From Mesaphorura yosii (taxonomy: Eukaryota > Arthropoda > Collembola > Poduromorpha > Tullbergiidae): DNA of 64,000 nucleotides. Numbering within the stretch: position 1 is the stretch's first letter; every line of letters begins with the position of its first letter. A program made the position numbers and the translations under genes. The notes under the pieces were generated by a model. That model searched no databases. It saw only the letters and a program-made list of their open reading frames with translations, and was not told where the DNA came from. The DNA is taken from NCBI GenBank assembly GCA_009869945.1, contig WIXG01000013.1, positions 186,001 through 250,000 of the forward strand. Reading direction: 5' to 3'. Shown in pieces: positions 62,701 through 64,000 of this stretch.

Positions 62701-64000
62701 CATCTTCACCACCACAAAAATATTAAATAAAACCCATTTGTCTGAAGTGCGTCTTACGCACAATGAAAACACAAAACTCGTTCAACCTTTCTTCAGCTAC
62801 CTGCCTCACGCCTGGTTTTGATCTTGCTCTCAGGTGTCTGTATAACTTTCGTCATCACTCGATCATCTTCGCCTTGATCCCAAAATAAAATCTTAACTTA
62901 TTCCATTTCCATTGTTGGATTGTGGTAGATGAAATCGCAATCACACTTAGGTCATGAGTAAGCACCTACGCGCTGCACTGGCGGAGGTTATTAATTAAAA
63001 TATTGAATAATTCATCAATTTCAATTCTGATGCTTCCAACAATTGACACCTTTGTCTCTGTCCCGCTCTTTGCATGACCTTGGTCTCTATTCTATTTTAA
63101 TGAATGCCAACGATTGCTTCTGGGATCACGGGCTATAATTAATTATTGACCACTTCAAAATTCAATTGTCTCACATGCCATTGCTTATCTGACTCTTTTT
63201 ACTGCCGTTTGGCAGTGTGGAGATGCTCTACTTGACCTTTGCACAGTACTCTTGATTCGTGCCTTATTTCCTCGACCTCCGAGGTCTATTTCATGAAAAA
63301 TGGAGCGCATGTAACCTGCAATCACACATGAACGTGATCCAATTTAAGCAAGTGCAAGCTCGTCAGTGTCCGCAATTGCAGCCAATTTATGAACTCGAAG
63401 AAGAGGTGTGGAAAGTCACGAACAAAGAATGTACCAAGAAATTAATATCATTTCATTTCTGTCATTCAAATTTATTGCTTTACTTCATGCGTTACATGAG
63501 AACGCGAGGGCGAGAACAGTGATGAACGAGTGCAGACTTCCTCAAATTCGAAGGTAATTTGCGAATGATGAATGGAGTTCGTTAGATTTCCGAATTTTAC
63601 AAATTACAGCAGCGTATCACGGACTTCGTGTTGTCCTTCTGAAGTGAAACCAAATCATTAGCTTTTGCAGAGCAAGGGCAGCAAAGGAAGTGACAATTTG
63701 ACCACAGATTCACAGAAGCTAATAAGTTAAATGGCAATGAGATGATTCGTGAGTGATCTTCAACTTCATCTCTAATTTCGTTGTTCTGGCTTGAGGCTTC
63801 TACGAAAATGATGTGCTGATGGGCATTTCGAAGAATTGCGAACAATGCAATGGGGATTGGCGACGATTAGACTCATTTTCCTGAGTCAATTGTTTTTTTT
63901 TTTACTAAAATTGACCAATTCCTTGGGCTGAAGGAAATGGAATTGGCGTGATTTCCGTCTCAGGCTCAAGAAATACTAAACATTTTATGCGCACCATGAT
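56760..64000. other. Long region without a supported gene
   Basis: About 7.2 kb to the window's right edge. AT-rich, with short frames only and no recognised repeat, RNA gene or domain. A TTTATT at 56780 (minus AATAAA) and a short Ala/Tyr frame near 56840-56890 could be the remains or last exon of a minus-strand cuticle-type gene, but no splice site supports it. Confidence 0.55.

Overview
The window is animal nuclear DNA: AT-rich, with many small spliced exons (introns mostly 60-100 bp), canonical GT-AG sites and AATAAA signals. Rebers-Riddiford cuticle proteins, a 7-TM gustatory-type chemoreceptor and a nervy/ETO corepressor make it an arthropod. The chemoreceptor style and gene structures suggest a hexapod, possibly a springtail (Collembola); that placement is inference. 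No rRNA, tRNA, CRISPR array or long autonomous transposon was recognised.

Layout. 0-5.6 kb: two minus-strand genes, Bbs7 (BBSome subunit, running off the left edge) and a divergent Nuf2 (kinetochore). 7.3-10.4 kb: two plus-strand genes, a PIM-type kinase with an uninterrupted coding region and a small Cys-rich protein. 10.9-34.5 kb: one large minus-strand gene, nervy (nvy, RUNX1T1/ETO family), rebuilt from nine exons whose phases all agree. Its first intron is about 17.65 kb. Another intron holds a complete spliced gene on the opposite strand that encodes a GIY-YIG nuclease-like domain. 34.5-43.5 kb: no gene seen. 43.5-44.6 kb: Lsm11 (U7 snRNP), one coding exon. 45.7-56.8 kb: a secreted/cuticle cluster (tiny secreted peptide, RR cuticle protein with a very basic tail, a tail-to-tail chemoreceptor on the other strand, and a pro-resilin-like protein). 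56.8-64 kb: no gene seen.

The genes do not form a pathway; they are a normal mix of housekeeping (Bbs7, Nuf2, Lsm11), signalling/transcription (PIM-like, nvy) and surface/sensory genes. The least ordinary DNA is a set of short non-coding elements built from degenerate 13-18 bp units (24.68-25.26, 40.83-40.91 and 51.53-52.06 kb). The first has inverted ends and a 9-bp direct repeat flanking it, as expected for a Mutator-like non-autonomous transposon. A separate 41-bp perfect inverted repeat lies at 52.70/53.37 kb. Two introns (one in Bbs7, one in nvy) use GC instead of GT at the donor.

Exon coordinates were worked out by hand translation and checked by codon phase and family alignment from memory; no database search was run.
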